A stretch of 54,134 nt of DNA from CAJXOW01 sp964421495. Its GTDB lineage: Bacteria; Bacteroidota; Rhodothermia; Balneolales; Balneolaceae. Position 1 is the first letter of the stretch, and each line of letters starts with the position of its first letter. Shown here one piece after another: positions 35,251-44,794 of the stretch. A program made the translations under genes and the position numbers. The notes under the pieces are model-generated. The model was not told the DNA's origin. It saw nothing but the letters and a program-made list of their open reading frames with translations, and did no database searches. Location of the stretch: assembly GCA_964421495.1 (NCBI GenBank), contig CAYQXO010000004.1:1-54134 (forward strand). The letters run 5' to 3'.

Positions 35251-37384
35251 ATGTCAAACTCCTCCGAACAACCTCAACCTGAATTACGTCCCTCGATAGA
35301 AACTCAAAATATTGACTCCCGGAAGGAAGCATCCCAGTCCATAGAAAAACTGAGAGAAGCTCTCCGGTATCATAATTACAAGTATTACATCGAAGACGAC
35401 CCGGTTATTTCAGATGCCGAGTACGACCAATTGATGGCACAACTCCAGGAACTGGAATCGCGTTATCCCGATCTTTTAACGGCTGACTCCCCCACCCAGC
35501 AGGTCGGCGGCGAACCGCAGGACGAGTTGGGATTGGCCGAGCATCCGATTCCCATGCTCAGCCTGCAGTCGATCAGCACGGAAGAGGAAGCCCTTCATTT
35601 CGATAAAACATGCAAAAAGGAACTTGATGTCGAGGAGCTGGCCTACTCGTGCGAACCGAAATATGACGGTCTTGCGATTGAGCTGATATACAATAACGGC
35701 TCCCTGGATCAAGCCATTACGCGGGGCGACGGAGAGACCGGAGAAGACGTTACCGAGAATGTACGAACCATCAGAGAAGTCCCGCTCCGATTGATCCGGC
35801 AAGGGAAAACCCCCATTCCCGACCGGCTGGTCGTCCGCGGGGAAATTTATATGCGAAAGGACGAATTTGCCGAGCTGAACCGGCGTCAGGCAAAGGCCGA
35901 TCAAAAAACGTTTGCCAACCCACGCAACGCGGCCGCCGGATCGATTCGCCAGTTGGATCCCAAAATTGCCGCCTCCCGTCCCTTAAAGATATTCTTTTAT
36001 CACGTCGCCCTGGCCGAAGGAGTGGATTTCACCAGCCAAACCGGAGCCCTGCAAACGTTGCCGGAATGGGGATTAAAAATCAATGAGGAATTAAACCGGA
36101 AATGCGATGATATTGAGGAGGTCATCGACCAGTATCGGCATCTTGTCGAAATCAGGGATGATCTGCCTTATGAAATAGATGGTATGGTTTGCAAAGTCAA
36201 CCATGTCCCCTACCAGGAACAACTTGGCTTTCGCACGAACAACCCCCGCTGGGCCGTGGCCTACAAATTTCCGGCGCGACGTTCTACATCCACGATCAGG
36301 GAGATCCAGGTTCAAGTCGGACGCACCGGCAGGCTTACGCCCATCGCCATTCTCGAACCGGTAAAAATTGGAGGCGTGGAGGTTCGGCGGGCTTCCCTGC
36401 ACAATCAAAGCGAGATTGACCAGAAAGATATCCGGATTGGCGATCGCGTTATTATTGAACGCGCCGGGGATGTAATTCCATACGTGGTTAAAGCCATCAC
36501 TGATGCAAGAGACGGTACCGAAGAATCCTTCAACCTGCCCGATACCTGTCCCGTATGCGGATCGGAAGTCGTCATGAGCGAGGACAAGAAACAAACCCAC
36601 TGTACCAATAAAAACTGCCCGGCACAACTTCGTGAAGGCGCCAAACATTTCGTTTCAATAAACGGCATGGACATTGAAGGGCTCGGGGCCAGGCGCGTGG
36701 AACAATTACTGGACCGGGGACTTCTTGAACGGGTATCGGACCTTTTCTACCTGGAACGAGAAGAGTGGATGGAACTGGATGATGTGGCCGAGAAGTCGGC
36801 TGACAATATTCTGGAGGAGCTGGAAAAAGCGAAAAACCAACCTCTTCAGCGATTCCTGTACGCAATCGGCATTCCTCACGTGGGGCAACATCTTTCCCGT
36901 GTCCTCGCCGAACATTTTAAAACCCTGGACGATCTAGCCGACGCCGGCGAGGAAGAGCTGCGCAATACTCACGAAGTGGGTCCCGAAGTGGCCCGTTCGG
37001 TTCGTATTTTCTTCAAAAACGAACAAAATCTGCAGGATATTGAACGCATGCGTCAAGCGGGACNNNNNNNNNNGAGATATCCGCCGAATGCAGGATGCCG
37101 GTTTAACGCTTGACAATCCCCATTACACCGAACAAGAACAGCCCCTGAAAAACCTGCGATTTGTTTTCACCGGCAGCCTCGAAAGTTGGTCGCGCGGCGA
37201 AATACAGGAAAAAGTCGAACAATTCGGGGCCCGTGCCACCTCCAGCGTAAGCAGCCGTACCGACTACCTCGTCGCCGGGCCGGGAGCCGGCTCCAAGCTT
37301 GACCAGGCCGAAGAACTGGGCGTCGAGGTCCTGGATGAAAACGAGTTTATAGAACTGCTGAAGGATAAAGGGGTATCTGTTTAA
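35251..37384 (+). CDS. ligA: NAD-dependent DNA ligase LigA, interrupted by an assembly gap
   Basis: Seals nicks in replication and repair using NAD. The first 604 residues run from ATG 35251: helix-rich Ia domain, adenylation domain with Lys137 in CEPKYDGLAIEL, OB fold, Cys4 zinc finger (CPVC and CTNKNC), and helix-hairpin-helix repeats. Ten Ns follow. After them a different frame continues through DIRRMQDAGL and a BRCT domain (LRFVFTGSLESWSRGE, TDYLVAGPGAGSKLDQA) to the stop at 37384. A short N-terminal extension of about 20 polar residues precedes the usual start of the fold. The frame change is caused by the gap, not by a proven mutation; the gene is probably intact in the organism. Confidence 0.93.
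37064..37073. other. assembly gap (10 Ns)
   Basis: Ten Ns inside ligA. The codons just before the gap (DIERMRQAG, from about 37036) and just after it (DIRRMQDAG, from 37076) encode the same short segment of the ligase twice, with different codons. A real LigA has it once, so the two contig ends probably overlap and come from slightly different strains or copies. Confidence 0.95.
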
Positions 37385-37514
37385 GCGGTTTTTTCCGGAC
37401 AGCGGTCACTTACGTCGATTGGAAATATCCCCTCTCATCACATACCGAATCAGCTCGGTACCGAAACCTGTCCCCTTGAATAACAAAGATTAAAGCAGGT
37501 AAAAATGGGGGCGG

Positions 37515-38312
37515 CTACTTCCCTTTGGTCTGACAGTTCGGGCAATAGGTTGAATTGCGGCCGGAAACCTTGATTCGCTCCAATTCCGTATCACAGCGGG
37601 GGCAAATCCGGTCATTGTTTCGACGGGGAATCAGAAAATTTCCCGGCATCAATTCATATTCCATATTACTGTTAACTCCCTGCTTCAACGTCTTTTTAGT
37701 CATCTCAAAAAGTGCTTCCAGGTCATCCTCTTCGAGCTGATTCACCTTGATCTTCGGAAACCAATTCAGCTGAAACAAAATCTCATCCGAAAACTCGTTG
37801 CCGACTCCTGACAGGATTTTCTGGTTCATCAAGGCGGACTTCACCATGCCCCGTTTACCGCTCATTTTGTCGCTGAAATAGGACCAATCCATTTCATTCG
37901 ACAGGGCATCCGGACCTATCTCGTTTTCCTCCAGGTAGGCCTGCCGATCTTCAATCAGCCGTACTTGCCCCAACATGCGTTTATTCATGAAGCTCAAACG
38001 GTAACCATTCGATAAAATGAAAGCCACTTTTTCATATTCCGGCGGTTCTTCCGCGTTGGACTGAAACCCGAATTTTCCACTCATTCCAAGATGAAACATC
38101 AGCGTGTTCGGCGCATTAAGCGAGACAAACAGGTACTTGCCGTGACGATGTACACCGGTAAACTCTTTTTTGGTGAGTGACTCTGCAAAGTCAGCGGGAG
38201 CAATATCCTTGATGATTCGCTCATCTTCGACAACGACTTCCTCAATCACGAGATAGAGCGCTGTGGAATCCAGATAACGACGATAGATTTCAATATCCGG
38301 TAACTCGGGCAT
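37515..38312 (-). CDS. mutM: Fpg/Nei-family DNA glycosylase
   Basis: A 265-residue base-excision repair enzyme. The mature N-terminus PELPDIE carries the catalytic Pro and Glu. HGKYLF supplies the lysine equivalent to Lys57, GVGNEFSDEILF is the helix-two-turn-helix, and a C-terminal zinc finger has CPRC and CPNC. Most Fpg proteins have GxG(R)TVYCPxCQ at the finger; here it reads GRNSTYCPNCQ, within family range. It removes oxidised purines such as 8-oxoguanine or, if Nei-like, oxidised pyrimidines. It converges on ligA, another repair gene, with 130 bases between stops and no clear terminator. Confidence 0.85.
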   Translation of the reverse strand: MPELPDIEIYRRYLDSTALYLVIEEVVVEDERIIKDIAPADFAESLTKKEFTGVHRHGKYLFVSLNAPNTLMFHLGMSGKFGFQSNAEEPPEYEKVAFILSNGYRLSFMNKRMLGQVRLIEDRQAYLEENEIGPDALSNEMDWSYFSDKMSGKRGMVKSALMNQKILSGVGNEFSDEILFQLNWFPKIKVNQLEEDDLEALFEMTKKTLKQGVNSNMEYELMPGNFLIPRRNNDRICPRCDTELERIKVSGRNSTYCPNCQTKGK

Positions 38313-38640
38313 AATAACTGTTTTTTCATTTCGATTTAAGAATCCCTGTCACTGTTCAAAAGACGGTCACGTTTAGCTGTTCCTGTGCGAAAACCACACC
38401 AGCATAAGGGGTACCACTTGAATTCCCCTGATTTGGTATCAATTTTAGCCATAAGTTCGTATCATAAGTGCTCTTGGACCTGCTTTATTTTAAAATAATT
38501 ATATCTTCATAATACTTCTATACCAAGAGTTTGAAAAACTCCTTATTTTTCTAACCCGGGTAAAGCAGGTATACCATCGTGGCATTTGCCAAACTTAACA
38601 TTTCAGCAACTCTGTTTTTAACTAAAAAATAATTATATCG
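38313..38640. other. divergent intergenic region, mutM / galE
   Basis: About 330 bases, very AT-rich toward galE. A weak hairpin, AGGGG (38405-38409 region) with CCCCT (38425-38429 region), is the only structure noted. No open frame is convincing. Promoters for both genes should lie here. Confidence 0.4.
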
Positions 38641-39648
38641 ATGTCAGTATTAGTCACAGGCGGTGCAGGATATATAGGAAGTCACTGTTGTGTTGAATTA
38701 TTGAATGACGGATATAACGTAATCGCAGTTGACAACCTTTCCAACAGCAAAAAAGAAGCCCTGGATCGTGTGGAAAGCATCACGGGGAAATCATTGCATT
38801 TTCACCAGGCGGATATAACAGATCGTGAAGCACTTGACGAGATTTTCGCTAAATATGATATCGACTCAGTTATTCATTTCGCGGGATTGAAAGCCGTCGG
38901 CGAATCCGTTGAAAAACCATTGCACTATTACTACAACAATGTTACGGGGACCATCCGTTTGTGCGAAGTCATGCACGAACATAATGTTAAGAATATCGTA
39001 TTCAGTTCTTCCGCCACCGTTTACGGCGACCCGGAGGATGTTCCGATCACCGAGGATTTTCCGCTGAAACCCACCAATCCCTATGGTCGCTCCAAACTCA
39101 TGGTGGAACAGGTGCTGTCTGATCTGCATCAGGCGGATCCCTCGTGGAATGTGGTACTGCTGCGGTATTTCAATCCCGTAGGCGCTCATGAAAGCGGACA
39201 GATCGGCGAAGATCCCACCGGTATCCCCAATAATCTCATGCCGTATATTTCGCAAGTGGCTGTGGGAAAACTCGACGAGCTAAAGGTGTTCGGAGATGAC
39301 TATCCCACCCGCGACGGAACGGGCATTCGCGATTACATTCATGTCGTGGACCTCTGCATTGGCCACCTTGACGCCCTGGAGAAAGTAAAAGAGGAACCGG
39401 GACTGGAAGTTTATAATCTCGGTACCGGACAGGGATACAGCGTATTGGAAATGATCGAGGCGTTTGAAAAAGCTTCCGGCAAAGAGATTCCCTACACGAT
39501 TACAGACCGGCGACCCGGCGATATCGCTGAATGTTTTGCGGATCCTTCCAAAGCCGAGAAAGAACTGGGATGGAAAGCGGAACGCGGTATCGACGACATG
39601 TGCAGTGATACCTGGAACTGGCAATCCAAAAATCCCAAGGGATATTGA
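38641..39648 (+). CDS. galE: UDP-glucose 4-epimerase
   Basis: A 335-residue extended short-chain dehydrogenase that interconverts UDP-glucose and UDP-galactose. The NAD-binding motif is GGAGYIGSHCCVELL at the N-terminus. The catalytic Ser lies in FSSSATVYGDP and the Tyr-x-x-x-Lys in PYGRSKLMVE. RYFNPVGAHESGQIGEDP and RDYIHVVDL are typical GalE segments. Length and pattern match the bacterial enzyme closely. It is monocistronic. It may supply sugars for cell-surface polysaccharide; no link to the solute cluster is visible beyond sharing UDP-glucose. Confidence 0.95.
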   Translation: MSVLVTGGAGYIGSHCCVELLNDGYNVIAVDNLSNSKKEALDRVESITGKSLHFHQADITDREALDEIFAKYDIDSVIHFAGLKAVGESVEKPLHYYYNNVTGTIRLCEVMHEHNVKNIVFSSSATVYGDPEDVPITEDFPLKPTNPYGRSKLMVEQVLSDLHQADPSWNVVLLRYFNPVGAHESGQIGEDPTGIPNNLMPYISQVAVGKLDELKVFGDDYPTRDGTGIRDYIHVVDLCIGHLDALEKVKEEPGLEVYNLGTGQGYSVLEMIEAFEKASGKEIPYTITDRRPGDIAECFADPSKAEKELGWKAERGIDDMCSDTWNWQSKNPKGY

Positions 39649-39683
39649 TTGTCACCGGCTCCCGGGCTCAAATGGACAAACGA

Positions 39684-40454
39684 TCAGTCCGTATAGATAA
39701 AGGTTGTCCGATCCACGCCGGTATTTGAGGTATTTCGATCGTACGCCACCAAATGCACCTCGTATGTACCCGGTTCCCCCGGCGTATACGTGCCGCTGTA
39801 TAAACTCGTCTCGTCGGCGAATTCCATGGCGACTTTATCCTCGATTTGATCGTCTTTAATGATCCAGGCTTCAATCTCGTATCCGTCGCTGTCCCATAAT
39901 CCGCCCGGTTCCGTCGGACAACCGCACATCATGACGACATTCGCTTTGATTTCCACTTCCTCGCCCGACTGAAATTGGTGATGAGCGCGTGGCTTCATCA
40001 GGTCAACCGCAAAGCCCGGAAAATTCAGCAGGATACCGTCCCCCTCCAGATGTTTTCCCGGGATCAGCCAAACCTGGGTACTGGTTAAAATGGAAGACTG
40101 CGGTTGACTCAGCGGTCCCTTCGCCTCAATCGTTGCCAATACAGGCTCTTTTAGCATCAGCGTCGTATCAAATTTCGCCGCGCCTCCTTTGCTCAATTGC
40201 ATATCCCGGGTCCGGGGAGTTCTCATCAATCTTTCCGTATCGCCGGTAGATCCCTCCATTTTGCCCTGTGCCATTAAAGCCCCGGTATTGGCATCTCGTA
40301 TAGCCACGACCACGCCTCCCATCGACGTGCCGATGAATTTGGCGTCATTCGCCTGTGCACGTACTACAACGCGCGTGGGCGTGGGATCCTGGGCTTGCAG
40401 ATCAATGACCGACCCGCATATCAAAACAATCAACAAAATGCTGAATTTCTTCAT
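39684..40454 (-). CDS. exported protein of unknown function
   Basis: A 256-residue protein. The frame extends further upstream, but ATG at 40454 begins a clean signal peptide (MKKFSILLIVLICGSVIDLQA, cleavage before QDPTP). The mature part is beta-rich and lacks cysteines except a CGC pair in VVMMCGCPTEPGG. Its C-terminal region (YSGTYTPGEPGTYEVHLVAY) reads as an immunoglobulin-like or FixG-like beta sandwich. I do not recognise a named family. It converges on galE with 35 bases between stops and is divergent from kptA. Probably periplasmic or secreted. Confidence 0.7.
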   Translation of the reverse strand: MKKFSILLIVLICGSVIDLQAQDPTPTRVVVRAQANDAKFIGTSMGGVVVAIRDANTGALMAQGKMEGSTGDTERLMRTPRTRDMQLSKGGAAKFDTTLMLKEPVLATIEAKGPLSQPQSSILTSTQVWLIPGKHLEGDGILLNFPGFAVDLMKPRAHHQFQSGEEVEIKANVVMMCGCPTEPGGLWDSDGYEIEAWIIKDDQIEDKVAMEFADETSLYSGTYTPGEPGTYEVHLVAYDRNTSNTGVDRTTFIYTD

Positions 40455-40682
40455 AATTGGTGTTTTATTATTATAGAATGACATGCAGCAAACTACGTTT
40501 AGAAATCTATGATTCATGAGTTGGCTACAATGACAACAACTCGCTAAATATAACCTTACAAAAATTCTATATACAATCAGAATAAATCACCATCGGTATA
40601 CCCGGCTCTTTCAAGAGGTCAAAAGGGGTTATTCTGCATAATGAAGGGATTTGTTTCACTTTCTGTGACCCACAAACCAACG

Positions 40683-41222
40683 ATGAATAAAAAACTACAA
40701 AAAACCAGTAAGTTTTTAAGTTACTTGCTTCGACACAATCCCGACGCAATCGGATTACGGGTTAACGCTCACGGTTGGGCGGACGTTGATGAACTTATTG
40801 GAAAAGCGCGGCGGCAGGATCGTAGGCTGGATCGGTCCCTGATCGAAAAAGTCGTCCGCGAAAACAGCAAAAATCGTTTTGATTTGAGTCGTGACGGTCA
40901 AAAAATAAGAGCAAATTACGGTCACTCGATCCCCGTGAATCTTGACTATAAAACGGCTCCCCCACCCGATTGGCTTTTTCACGGTACCGCCACTCGGAAT
41001 GTAGAATCAATACGGAAACAGGGAATTCACGCCGCCAGCCGGCAATACGTGCACTTGTCCGGGGACACTCAAACCGCCCGGGAAGTCGGTCGACGGCATG
41101 GAGAACCGATTATCCTTTCGATCCAGGCACAACTCATGTACAAAGACGGGTACGATTTTTACCCGACCCCGGGAGACATCTGGCTCACATCCCACGTACC
41201 CTCCGACTATATTCAAACGTAA
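40683..41222 (+). CDS. kptA: RNA 2'-phosphotransferase (Tpt1/KptA)
   Basis: A 179-residue NAD-dependent enzyme that removes an internal 2'-phosphate from RNA, forming ADP-ribose 1'',2''-cyclic phosphate. ATG 40683 (MNKKLQKTSKFLSYLLRHNP) matches the usual start; an in-frame ATG at 40641 would add 14 residues. Diagnostic segments are SYLLRHNPDAIGL, AHGWADVDELI, the HGTATRNVESIRKQGI ADP-ribose pocket and HLSGD. The conserved Arg-His-Arg-Arg set appears intact. In bacteria, which lack the eukaryotic tRNA-splicing pathway, the natural substrate is unknown. No RNA ligase gene is adjacent. Confidence 0.93.
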   Translation: MNKKLQKTSKFLSYLLRHNPDAIGLRVNAHGWADVDELIGKARRQDRRLDRSLIEKVVRENSKNRFDLSRDGQKIRANYGHSIPVNLDYKTAPPPDWLFHGTATRNVESIRKQGIHAASRQYVHLSGDTQTAREVGRRHGEPIILSIQAQLMYKDGYDFYPTPGDIWLTSHVPSDYIQT

Positions 41223-41267
41223 CCCATTCTTATACGGCAACCATTGGCCAATTCTTCCTTACTTCCC

Positions 41268-42131
41268 TTATTCGTACTTTCCCGTTTCAGCCATTTTATT
41301 CAGTTTTTCGATCCGCTCTTCCGTCGGCGGATGGGTGGAAAACAGTCGCATCATTCTGCCGCCCGAAAACGGATTCACCGGAAACATATGGGAAGTAGAC
41401 TGGGCTGTCCGCTCCGATACCTGCATCGGAACCCGCTGGGCCGCCGCTTCAATTTTCTGTAATGCACTGGCCAAACTCCGCGGATTGCCACTGATAATCG
41501 CTCCTCCGCGATCCGCTTCATACTCCCGCGTCCGGCTAACGGCCGAATGCAACATACTGGCGGCAAGCGGAGCCAGGATCAGCACCAAAAGGGCAACCAG
41601 CGGGTTGCCTCCCCGGTCGCTGTTGCCGAACGGTATAAAAATAGCAAACTGGGACAACATGGTTATAGCACCGACTACCGTGGACACAATCGTCTGCGTC
41701 AGGATATCCCGATTTTTTACGTGCGCAAGCTCATGTGCCAGTACTCCCCGAAGCTCATCCCAATCAAGCACATCCATGATTCCACGGGTAACGGCCACCG
41801 CCGAATTTTCCGGATTTCGACCGGTCGCAAATGCGTTGGGTTGTTTCTGGGGAATAATATAGACTTTGGGCATGGGCAAATCAGCTTCTTCCGCCAACTC
41901 CCTGACGGTATTATACAGTTTAGGAGCCGATTGTTGATCAACCTCTTCAGCATTATACATTTTGAGCACCAACTTATCCGACTTCCAGTAGCTGAAGAAG
42001 TTCATTCCAAGCGCAAAAATAAACGCTATGATCATGCCTCCCTGTCCCCCGAGCAAAAATCCGACGAACAAAAAGAGAACAAAAACCAGCGTCATTAGAA
42101 AAACCGTCCGAAGCGTATTCTGCGTAGTCAT
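41268..42131 (-). CDS. htpX: M48 membrane metalloprotease HtpX
   Basis: A 287-residue integral membrane zinc protease of envelope quality control. Two N-terminal membrane helices (about residues 8-27 and 29-47) lead to a cytosolic domain with zinc motif HELAHVKNRD. Two further hydrophobic segments (TIVSTVVGAITMLSQFAIF and NPLVALLVLILAPLAASML) follow, then the third ligand Glu in SRTREYEADRGG. It probably overlaps FtsH in function. Its stop lies close to that of kptA, convergent, with 45 bases between. Confidence 0.93.
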   Translation of the reverse strand: MTTQNTLRTVFLMTLVFVLFLFVGFLLGGQGGMIIAFIFALGMNFFSYWKSDKLVLKMYNAEEVDQQSAPKLYNTVRELAEEADLPMPKVYIIPQKQPNAFATGRNPENSAVAVTRGIMDVLDWDELRGVLAHELAHVKNRDILTQTIVSTVVGAITMLSQFAIFIPFGNSDRGGNPLVALLVLILAPLAASMLHSAVSRTREYEADRGGAIISGNPRSLASALQKIEAAAQRVPMQVSERTAQSTSHMFPVNPFSGGRMMRLFSTHPPTEERIEKLNKMAETGKYE

Positions 42132-42254
42132 AAGTGCGTTTAATGAATATTTATTTCCTTGTTTTGCTTACTTTTAACGACTGAACATCCCTCTTTGTTA
42201 CACATCAAAAGTGGAATATATTAACAGCCCTATAAATTCAAAGAGCTTTTTGGG

Positions 42255-42402
42255 AAACCGGCGGCGGGCACTCATCAGCCAGAAATATCCAGCCGTCTCC
42301 AGCTCTATTTCGACGGTGCAGTATGCACTGTATGATCAGGTTTTTCAATTCATTGCTTTTAGCTGCATAATTCAAGTGCTTCCGAGCACCCGCCGCCGGT
42401 TT
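42255..42402 (+). repeat. long-arm palindromic element, copy D
   Basis: Arms AAACCGGCGGCGGG (42255-42268) and its complement (42389-42402) form 14 perfect pairs; a 2-base mismatch and CTC/GAG extend the stem. Inner helix halves GAAATATCCAGC (42282-42293) and GCTGCATAATTC (42362-42373) are 68 nt apart, preceded by ATCAGCCA and followed by AAGTGCTTC as in A-C. The middle can form CCGTC/GACGG and GTGCAGTATGCAC hairpins. It sits between the htpX start and the thiL stop. Confidence 0.88.
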
Positions 42403-42420
42403 TCCCTGTGCCCTGTAATT

Positions 42421-43560
42421 TTACTGTTCCTCCTCTCCGCCGAACAAATCTATCTCGCCATGGGGAGTCTGCATAACCATACCTTCATCCGGATCTGTGA
42501 TTTTACCGATAATGGCAAAATCGTCGAATTTATCGTGAAGCGTTTCCGCCTGCTCTTCGGGCATGGTAAACAGCAGCTCCATATCCTCGCCGCCGTAGAG
42601 AGCATATTTATCGACGTCCTCCTTCATCTCGTCCGCCACCGAGCGAGTCTGGATGGCAATCGGGATGGTGGACTGGTAGATGTAGAAGCCGGTTCGCGAA
42701 GCGTCGGCCAACTGATAAGCGTCATGCAGCAAACCCTGGGTAACGTCGATCATGGCGGTGGGACACAGCTCCAGGGAATCCAGCATGTCGATGACGTCGT
42801 CCCGGGCAGCCGGAACCAACTGGCGCTGTATCACATACTCAAATTCTGAAAAATCGGGTTGCATGTATTGCTCTTCGCCCTGGTCCTGCCAATGCTGTTT
42901 TTCTCGCATCAGGATTCGGAGTCCGGCCATCGCCCCGCCGAGGTCGCCGGTCAGGCACAGGACATCCCCCTCTTTCGCCCCGGACCGATACGTTAGCTTT
43001 GCTTTTTCAGCGCGGCCGTAAGCCGTGGCATTCAGGGTCAGGATATTGTGGGATGCCGTTAAATCTCCCCCCGCCAACTGCACTCCGTAATCCCTTCCGG
43101 CCGAATAGATGCCCCGGTAAATCTGCTTGACCATATCCACTGACAGCTTATTGGGCAGTGCGACATTCAGCAGCATCGCCGTGGGTCTGCCATTCATGGC
43201 GTAGATGTCGCTCACGGTCGAAGAAACCACCTTGTACCCCAGGTGATGCAGGGGTGTATAGGTCAGGTCAAAATTCACTCCCTCCAGAAAAGACTCCGAC
43301 GTCAACAGTCCGGCGCGCTGCTCTGTTTCATCGGTCACCGCGGCGTCATCTCCGATACCCCGGACAACCTGGTCGCTGACGAAATTATCCATCTGCCCGA
43401 TTTCCTCCAGCAGTCCTTCCCGACCGATGTGCTCGATACTGCGAAACTCCTCATCCTGTTGATTCTGTTCCCCGTCCTGTTGCTTTTTCCGGCCGGAACC
43501 TTTGTCCTTCTCCGAATCCGACTTCAGGGGTTCCCGATCGTTATTTTCTTTCTCGCTCAT
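42421..43560 (-). CDS. thiL: thiamine-monophosphate kinase
   Basis: A 379-residue AIR-synthase-fold enzyme making thiamine diphosphate. The core starts at about residue 45 with IGREGLLEEIGQM. It shows VRGIGDDAAVTD (metal and ATP binding), EGVNFDLTYTPLHHLGYKVV, the ATP-binding VSDIYAMNGRPTAMLLNVAL, QLAGGDLTAS and DVTQGLLHDAYQLA. Relative to most ThiL proteins there is a 40-residue N-terminal extension of charged residues (Glu, Lys, Asp, Gln) with no obvious function; no internal Met offers a shorter start before the conserved region. The terminator of the ExbD operon lies just upstream, so thiL has its own promoter. Confidence 0.9.
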   Translation of the reverse strand: MSEKENNDREPLKSDSEKDKGSGRKKQQDGEQNQQDEEFRSIEHIGREGLLEEIGQMDNFVSDQVVRGIGDDAAVTDETEQRAGLLTSESFLEGVNFDLTYTPLHHLGYKVVSSTVSDIYAMNGRPTAMLLNVALPNKLSVDMVKQIYRGIYSAGRDYGVQLAGGDLTASHNILTLNATAYGRAEKAKLTYRSGAKEGDVLCLTGDLGGAMAGLRILMREKQHWQDQGEEQYMQPDFSEFEYVIQRQLVPAARDDVIDMLDSLELCPTAMIDVTQGLLHDAYQLADASRTGFYIYQSTIPIAIQTRSVADEMKEDVDKYALYGGEDMELLFTMPEEQAETLHDKFDDFAIIGKITDPDEGMVMQTPHGEIDLFGGEEEQ

Positions 43561-43610
43561 GTTATCATTCCTTAAATGATTTTTTTAATTCAGCCAGTTA
43601 AATAACGCAA

Positions 43611-43654
43611 AATAAAAAAGGCATATATCCCCTCAAAGAGTGATATATGCCTTT
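43611..43654 (-). terminator. Rho-independent terminator of the ExbB/ExbD operon
   Basis: A perfect 13-bp stem (43617-43629 with 43642-43654, AAAGGCATATATC and its complement) followed on the minus strand by TTTTTTATTTT. It lies 60 bases after the second exbD stop. The mirrored A-run gives weaker activity on the other strand. Confidence 0.85.
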
Positions 43655-43713
43655 AAAGGCCCTTACACAATAAAACGAAATTTGTACGCAGCTATACTAC
43701 TTCCGAAACGCTG

Positions 43714-44166
43714 CTATATTTCTCTTCGCGTGGAGTAATTAATACGCAATGTGCCTGCCTCTCGCAATTCCTCCTGGACATCAATTACGACCCCGAAGTC
43801 GGAGTTGTCATCCACCCGCAGGGACACAATCAGTTTGGGTTGTTCCTGCAGCTTTTCGTACATAATATTGCGGATCGCCCTCATATCTTCAACAATAGAG
43901 TCGTCGATCTGAATTTTGGTTGGACCACGCTTGCCGCCCTGCAGTTTTTCGGGACCGATGTAGATATAACTCACCAGCCGTTTCTGTTCAATTTTTTCTA
44001 TATTTTCCGCTCTCGGCAATGTAAAATCAACCTTCAGGGTTACCTCACGAAGCACCGTGGTGACCATAAAAAAGATAAGCAACATAAAGACGATGTCGGG
44101 CATCGCCGTCGTCGGCACTTCCTGTTTACTTCCTGAAGATTTTTTCTGAAAATGTCCAGATGGCAT
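43714..44166 (-). CDS. exbD: ExbD/TolR-family protein, second copy
   Basis: A 150-residue inner-membrane protein with a single N-terminal helix, MPDIVFMLLIFFMVTT, carrying the conserved proton-path Asp. It has a periplasmic domain (about residues 45-150) with SLRVDDNSDFGVVIDVQEEL. It works with ExbB as a proton-driven motor. The start is 27 bases from the end of the first exbD. Paired exbD genes are usual in Bacteroidota; here no tonB gene follows before the terminator. Confidence 0.9.
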   Translation of the reverse strand: MPSGHFQKKSSGSKQEVPTTAMPDIVFMLLIFFMVTTVLREVTLKVDFTLPRAENIEKIEQKRLVSYIYIGPEKLQGGKRGPTKIQIDDSIVEDMRAIRNIMYEKLQEQPKLIVSLRVDDNSDFGVVIDVQEELREAGTLRINYSTRREI

Positions 44167-44193
44167 AAGTAAGTGTGTTAATTCTTTTTAGCT

Positions 44194-44739
44194 TCATTGA
44201 TCCGGTTCGGCGATCGATATTTTCTGGGGATACATCTCCTGAATTTTTTCCTGCTCTTCACCCTCCAGGGCTCCGTAGTTATTGCCAAATTCGGCCATGG
44301 CAGCCCTGTCACGCAACTCCCTGTAGGCTCCCTTCACCTCGTCCAGCATATTGACGTACACCTTGTAGGTAGTCTGCCGGTCGGCTTTGATAGAAACAAT
44401 AGCTTTTTGCGGGGAGTCCGACAATTCAGGGTCACGCCCTTTGTTATTGACAAACTCCATAACCTTCTGCTTGACCTCGGAAATGGCCGAGGGCTCTTCC
44501 TCGATCAGGACCATGCCCTGGCTGTTCACCAGTATCTTGAGCAGGTTACGATCTTTAATCGGTGGCGGTTTCTGCTCGGGATCCGGAGGAGGCGGCAGAA
44601 CGAGGCCAATACCCGTGTCGATATCGATCGTCGTTGCAACCAGGAAGAATATCAACAGCAAAAACGCAATATCGGCCAATGCCGAACTATCTATTTCTCC
44701 TCCTTCGTCACTGCGTCGGGTTTTTTGGTCTTTAAACAT
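44194..44739 (-). CDS. exbD: ExbD/TolR-family protein, first copy
   Basis: A 181-residue ExbD protein. The membrane helix holds ALADIAFLLLIFFLVATT with the essential Asp. The periplasmic part has a Pro-rich linker (PPPPDPEQKPPP) and SIKADRQTTYKVYVNMLDEV. The linker is absent in the second ExbD, so the two probably form a heteromeric pair in the motor. It follows the small membrane protein gene by 55 bases. Confidence 0.9.
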   Translation of the reverse strand: MFKDQKTRRSDEGGEIDSSALADIAFLLLIFFLVATTIDIDTGIGLVLPPPPDPEQKPPPIKDRNLLKILVNSQGMVLIEEEPSAISEVKQKVMEFVNNKGRDPELSDSPQKAIVSIKADRQTTYKVYVNMLDEVKGAYRELRDRAAMAEFGNNYGALEGEEQEKIQEMYPQKISIAEPDQ

Positions 44740-44794
44740 ACTGAAATAGTTTTCTACTTAGCTTATGGGGAATAAACGTCTGTGGTATTATCGG

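Noticed and set aside
36934..37116. Frameshift mutation in ligA
   Set aside because: The frame change coincides with ten Ns of unknown true length, so it reflects the assembly and not the organism.
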